DNA of 64,000 nucleotides from the NCBI RefSeq assembly GCF_910592395.1, contig NC_088313.1, positions 870,501 to 934,500 on the forward strand, read 5' to 3'. Of this stretch, positions 58,905 to 64,000 are shown piece by piece. The position numbers and the translations under genes were made by a program. The DNA is from Lineus longissimus. Taxonomy: Eukaryota; Nemertea; Pilidiophora; Heteronemertea; Lineidae. Position 1 is the first letter of the stretch; each line of letters starts with the position of its first letter. The notes beneath the pieces are model-generated. The model was not told the DNA's origin and ran no database searches. It saw only the letters and a program-made list of their open reading frames with translations.

Positions 58905-59242
58905 TGTGATTATCATTGCACGTGCTGTGTTGTGTAGCATGTACACTACATTAGGAAGATGTGATAACAAGCACTTGGCTCAAAGTGTTTCGTAAGGTGA
59001 CTTAATATGAAATTTTAGGGGGCAGACTGTCCGCTATGGTTACATGTGGACACAGTCATGACTGTCCGCTATGTTTATGGTGTAACCATAGCGGACAGTC
59101 ACACCAGGTGCACAGAGGTAACCATAGCGGACAGTCTGCCGTATATTTTTTCATTTTAAGTCACTTTATAGAATAAGCGCTTGTTATCACATCTTCCTAT
59201 TCTGGTGTACATGCCACACAACACAGCCCGTGCAATAATCTC
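58905..59242. mobile_element. Foldback element with repeated CCGCTATGGTTAC motif
   Basis: Arms of about 135 bp: CACGTGCTGTGTTGTGTAGC...AAGATGTGATAACAAGC...AGACTGTCCGCTATGGTTAC (58918-59043) pairs with the inverted right arm (59107-59235). The spacer has further direct and inverted copies of ACTGTCCGCTATG at about 59062 and 59083. One more copy of the motif lies at 62625-62641. Non-coding. Confidence 0.88.
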
Positions 59243-59436
59243 CACAACTCAGGCAATTATGTATGGTAGAAATCAGGGCAAATAGTGTCATTAATTTGGC
59301 ATAGAGCTACAAATCTACTTATTCAGGACAGCTTCATCTATATAAACCAATTGACAGGTGTATAGCTATCATCCAGAAGTATTAAGGTAGCAGGAAGGGT
59401 TGGGCGTTTGTGTTTTCTGAGTCTGAGGGGGTTGGT

Positions 59437-59504
59437 GTCTGTTGACTGTGCTTTAAGAGAGACTAGGCATGGCGCCAGTCTCTCTTAAAGCACAGTCAAC
59501 AGGC
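59437..59504. repeat. 28-bp stem hairpin of element K, second copy
   Basis: Arms 59437-59464 and 59477-59504 pair with a single mismatch around the same 12-base loop as at 4151-4218. Only the right arm recurs at 59831-59858. Confidence 0.93.
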
Positions 59505-60399
59505 ATTTGGTCTCAGTATTTGGGTTTTGATTGCCATGACTGTACCCCTGTAAAAGTCAGAGGAGGAGAAGTTTGGAATGATGAAAGCATTGAAGAAGAA
59601 GAAATGTTATTATTGAGGAAAGCAAAATTTATTATGAGACTAGAAGGCAGTGTCCTGACTTGATTATTTTGAAAATGGCGGTCTGAACACATTAAAAGGT
59701 GGAACATGGCATTTTATCGACTTTGAAGTGTTCCGCAGTTAAAGGGAGACTATAGGCAGCAGCTAGGTAGGCAAGATAAAGTCATACAAATTTGCCAATA
59801 GGGGTCAGTCATATCTCTAGGCATGGCGCCAGTCTCTCTTAAAGCACAGTCAACAGGCATTTGGTCTTAGTATTTGGGTAAGTACAGAATCAAGGCAGCT
59901 CAGAGAGCAATGATTGAACGATGCTGTGGACAAGTCCAAGGATACTGCATCAGTCACGACCAACTTCTCATCAGAAAGCGTCACCACCAGCATATTCAAT
60001 GTTCAGTTCCAACCTGTACCAGTCCAATGCACGCCTGTCATGGTCAGCAGTGGTCAGCTTAGCGCGATATGGAACATTCTTCCGAAACTCAAGCGAGGGA
60101 AGTCTGCTCATTAGCCTATCTCGCGCACTGCTCCTTCTTGTCAAACATCGTAGTGAAATCGTGGTACAGTGGGGCGTCCTCGAGGATTGCAGCTGGTCGG
60201 ACAGACGTGAGGTGGAATGTGGGCGGCTGCACTTCTTCGTTGATGTGCGATGGCAGATAGCACAGTTGTTGCGTTGCATGACAGCTGAAAGTGAATGTGA
60301 TATCATAGAACTGAGGCGTTTGCAATGAGACTATAGGTGAAGTAGAAGCAAGGAGTGAAATGGGCCATCTTCCAGTGACTAATATACAGAGTAAGGGCA

Positions 60400-61260
60400 C
60401 TGGGTGTTGTTAGATTCAGCATTGAATGTATTCCTCGTACAATTGTGAATAGTGTGGACATACAGTGAGAGGTGAGAGACCCCTATTGACTACTTCTTGT
60501 AACTTTATCTTGGATATTATATTAGTATTGAACTTCTAGCCATGGAATATGAAGAAATTGAAGTTGTAGGCATGGAATATGAAAAATTATTCAACGGTGA
60601 AAGACATTATTCCATGAGGCTTTGCCGTGATCGCAAAGGACGCGACACGATTGGTTCACATGCTAATGACGTATGATAATGATAATTACCTCTATAATGC
60701 TACTTGGATAGCGACTGTGTCGTTGATTGCAACAATGGTCTATGTCAATGTGTGCCTGTAATGTCAATGAAGTATGACGAGGTGATGACGATAGTGCAAT
60801 TATTAAATATTGGCAAGAGATCATACTACAACATAGGTCTTGCTTTTGACAGATGACTGTGCGACATTCCCATTGGGTCTTGTTAGAGTCAGCGCTGCAT
60901 GTATTCCTTGTACAAACTTGAATAGTTGTGACGGACTTTGAGGGGTGAGAGACCCCTATCGGCTACTTCGGCTAACTTTATCTTGCCTACCTAGCTGCTA
61001 GCAATAGTGCCCCTTTATCAAGACTGAAACCCACTGTGCGGGGCTAAGAAATTACCTTTATAATCCTAGTTGGATAACCACTGTGTAGATGATTTGAAGA
61101 GTGCTCTGTGGATGTGTGCCTGTAATGTCAATGAAAGTATGATGAGGTGATGACGATAGTGGAATGACGAAATATTGGAAAGAGATCTAGTATTCCTAGA
61201 AGAACATATGTCCTGTTTTGACTAGGTGGCGCATTTTAGAATCAGCAGTGAGCACTGTGT
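60400..61260. repeat. Degenerate tandem duplication inside element K
   Basis: TGTTAGATTCAGC...ATGTATTCC at 60408 recurs at 60882. GTGAGAGACCCCTAT recurs about 470 bases on. GTGTGCCTGTAATGTCAATG recurs at about 60741 and 61111, followed each time by GATGACGATAGTG. The unequal spacing means internal indels. Confidence 0.75.
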
Positions 61261-62480
61261 GTAACATGGTGGAGGCAGCGGAGATAATAACTGTGTCGAA
61301 AGTATTGTTATAGGGCCTTCCCTAGGCCCATGGGGTTAAATTTACAATCCACGATTGAAAAGACGTAGTTTGATCGCATTCAACTATAAATCCATTGAAC
61401 AGTTGTGTTCCTTTAGTCAACCGATGACCTTTTGTTGGGCCATGATCGGGGATTGTAAACTGTAAATGTATTTATGGACTGGGAGACGGGGGAAACACAA
61501 GTGAAATAGACCAAAACAAGTGATTTTGGGGCTTTGGTTTAGACGCATGCCCCACATGCGCCATGCGGGATTATACGGTTCATGTGAACTTGTTGACATC
61601 TACATGATCTGGTGCTGTTATTGGTCATGGTACATGGTAGGCCTAATCATCATGGCTATATGTTTCAGGAAAAGCTCGGAGTAAAATGAACTGCCGATGA
61701 ATAATGATGTTGTTCATGTTTACCATGTTTACTAGTACATAGCCATAGGGTATGCACTGGCCAGTGCACTTTCTGCACGTCGTCATGGTCATGTACGTGA
61801 TACCTTGCATATTTTGTTTTTTGAATGCGCATGCTTTTTGGGCAAAATCACTTGTATCAACACTAATGAATAATGTCTTCTTATCCCTATGACTCCATAA
61901 ACAGTGAGGGCATTGTCCCATTCCCATCATGGTAACTTATTGTACCGTATTAGGGTGGAAGTTGGGGAGCAGATACCTACCGTTGCACGCCTGTCATAAT
62001 CAGCAGTGATGAGCTTAGCGCGATATGGAACATTCTTCAGAAACTCAAGCGAGGGAAGTCTGCTCATTAGCATATCTCGCGCACTGCTCCTTCTTGTCAA
62101 ACATCGTAGTGAAATCGTAATGGAAAACGTCTGGCTTTGCGCCAGACGTTGAGACTAATAAGTGAAGAACTAATAGGTAAAGAACTTCTACTTGCGCGAG
62201 ACTGCTCTGATAAAATTATCATTGCAGAGACTACGGTGACGTACACATATATTTTTTACAATCAAAAATGCCCTCAAAAGACGACATGGAATGATTTTTT
62301 TATTGATATTTCCTACTATATACCTTCCAATTATCACTTTATACAAATAGATCGGCGTTAGGTCGCATGCTTTTCTTTCCTGGTGACACTATAAAGCAAA
62401 ATAGTTGCAACCCCGTAAATGCGCTATAAGTCCAATAATAAGTGACGGTGACCCGTTATAAATGTTTCGCCAGCTTCGCT

Positions 62481-64000
62481 TTTTTGCCGCTACGCGGCGC
62501 GTTGGGCCCTTGCGTCTAGAAATACCAACCAGCAAATCCACGTCGAGTACCGCAGAACAGGAAATATTCGCGGTTGAATCTGCCAATGCTTTCAATTTAT
62601 TTGCTGTCGCCTGCTAGCCGCTTTGGTAACCATAGCGGACAGTGATTTGCTGACACTGTCCGAATCCCCACACTGTGTACGGCCGCGTCGACGGTTACCC
62701 TCTACTGTGCCCTGCAAGATGGTATTTGCTGGCCTTCCCTTGGCTCGCGTGACATGTTTTCATATGACTTGAATGAAAAATTTGTGTCCATTTTGAAATT
62801 AGAGAAGATGTTTGTTTTTTTACATATATGTTCTACCCCCGACAGTTTTTGTAGAGTTCCCTAATTCCTCTGGCCATTACGAATGAAAGCCTAGTGTCAC
62901 TTTTTTAAAATGAATTCGCGCAGGAGTTGACCGGCACCACGATCTTCAAGTACTTCAAGTTCAAAGCCAATGCATCACCACCAGCTTATCTTACTAAGTA
63001 ACTCTATTGATAGCGAAATCCAGCCCTCTTAGTACGGGAAGTACATCAGATCATTTAACAGCTCTCCGCGGAAGGAAGCCGCCAAAGATCGATTGGATAG
63101 CGACCAGCCTCTAATTCATCACGCCGGTTGAGAATCACTGCGTTGAATTACTGCGATAAAAAAACACATTCTTAAAATATTGAGTTGAGACTTGCGTGTC
63201 AAATAGGACATAATGAACTCTGTAAACGATATTGGGCGATTGTAATCTAACTGGCTGTCGGAGTTGAAACAACAGCACCTGTTCCCTCTGATATCTGGGT
63301 TCGATTCAGGTCGATGCCGATACATTACCGTGATAGAGCAGGCGACTCTCTTGGACAGCGAAGGTTTCCTCCGGGGTCTCCAGTTTCCTCCTACTTACAT
63401 TAAACTCGACAATTATATTGTTTATAGAGCTAATAATGCCCTTGTTGATGGGCAGCTCCCAATCAAATATTTAATAACCTATAATAACTTGAAAAAGATG
63501 AAGGCAAGCCTAAAATGTTATCACAAAATACGGTGGCTTTCATAGACTGGAAATACTCATTCACATTAATAAAGCATATTACCGATTACATTTGTTAGCC
63601 TTACAGTACTTTAATATGTGCATTGATGAGAGGCTCCGTCTCTTCCTATTGTAAGTGGTAATTTTCCTTTGGATCTCAAAGCAACCAGTTATACTGTAGA
63701 AAGAACAGCAATATACCTCAGTCAAATTATTTACCATTTTGGAATTTAATCAAAGGAGTCTGGGGCCCCTTATCATACTATAAACTGCATTATTATTTCA
63801 ATGTTCTTTTGTCTTTTTATACTTGTGTTCTTTTCAAAGTGTCTTGAAGAGAATCAACTCGAACTTCAGTGCAATTCCGCCATTGGCGCCAAAAACTATT
63901 TCTTTTTGAGCTCGATTCGAAAAAATTCTTCAAAAAGACTATTCAAACATTAAAATCTGCTATAAACATCCTTTATTAACTGACTGACCTATATGAATAA
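62481..64000. other. Right-edge intergenic stretch
   Basis: A single CCATAGCGGACAGTG motif at 62628-62642 links it to the 58.9-kb foldback element. No exon is supported. The 93-codon frame at 63264-63545 has no known domain. Confidence 0.4.

Larger units (their letters stand above)
59371..62480 (+). mobile_element. Element K, long copy
   Basis: It starts CAGAAGTATTAAGGTAGCAG like the 4.1-kb copy and ends at the shared GTTTCGCCAGCTTCGC. Two stretches absent from the 4.1-kb copy lie between direct repeats: one between 59469-59524 and 59823-59879, the other between about 60040-60165 and 61990-62117. The second contains local tandem duplication at 60400-61260. Frames such as 59921-60328 have no recognised domain. 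Confidence 0.72.

Noticed and set aside
59921-60328. 135-codon frame in element K
   Set aside because: Overlaps other frames of similar length in the same repeat, shares no domain, and is shortened in the 4.1-kb copy by indels.

Overview
The window is animal nuclear DNA. It has spliced genes with GT..AG introns, class A-type 7TM receptors, a CYP3-clan cytochrome P450, a Golgi-type GT31 glycosyltransferase, two LINE remnants and many short inverted-repeat elements. Receptor and P450 styles fit a marine invertebrate (lophotrochozoan, hemichordate, echinoderm or cephalochordate). I cannot place it more closely from sequence alone.

Layout. 1-5.5 kb is repeat-rich with no supported gene. 5587-6675 (+) is an apparently intronless GT31 glycosyltransferase. 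6.9-8.3 kb (+) is a 5'-truncated, frameshifted LINE reverse transcriptase. It lies tail to tail with an intronless orphan 7TM receptor (8345-9307, -). 9871-16295 (-) is a complete 14-exon P450 that I assembled by hand from splice sites and phases; its first intron carries about 25 copies of a 33-bp minisatellite. 17388-19258 (-) is a two-exon divergent 7TM protein of 365 residues. The last gene is the largest: exon 1 (54106-54436, -) and exon 2 (22346-23289, -) join in phase into a 424-residue thyrotropin-releasing-hormone/ecdysis-triggering-hormone receptor-like GPCR. Almost half the window, 23290-54105, is therefore its single coding intron of 30.8 kb.

That intron and the flanks are a museum of small mobile elements. 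I see several recurring families and name them here for reference. Family A is a dispersed repeat with at least six copies. M is a group of short insertions beginning ACCGGTGT and ending ACACCGG, two of them nested inside A. P is a 223-bp near-perfect palindrome with two copies. FB is a foldback family whose arms contain runs like GTCGGACAATGTCGGAC. T is a 0.7-kb element with terminal inverted repeats and an internal tRNA-like Pol III module, with three copies. Z is a dispersed family, one copy of which has expanded into a 58-bp satellite. K is a composite element with a perfect 28-bp stem hairpin, with copies at 4.1 kb and 59.4-62.5 kb.

There is no operon-like organisation. Four of the five protein genes are on the minus strand, and three of the five encode receptors. 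I see no functional link between the glycosyltransferase, the P450 and the receptors beyond neighbourhood. The most notable items are the giant-intron receptor, the tRNA-bearing TIR element, the CCGG-associated nested insertions, and the K copies whose differences look like direct-repeat collapse.
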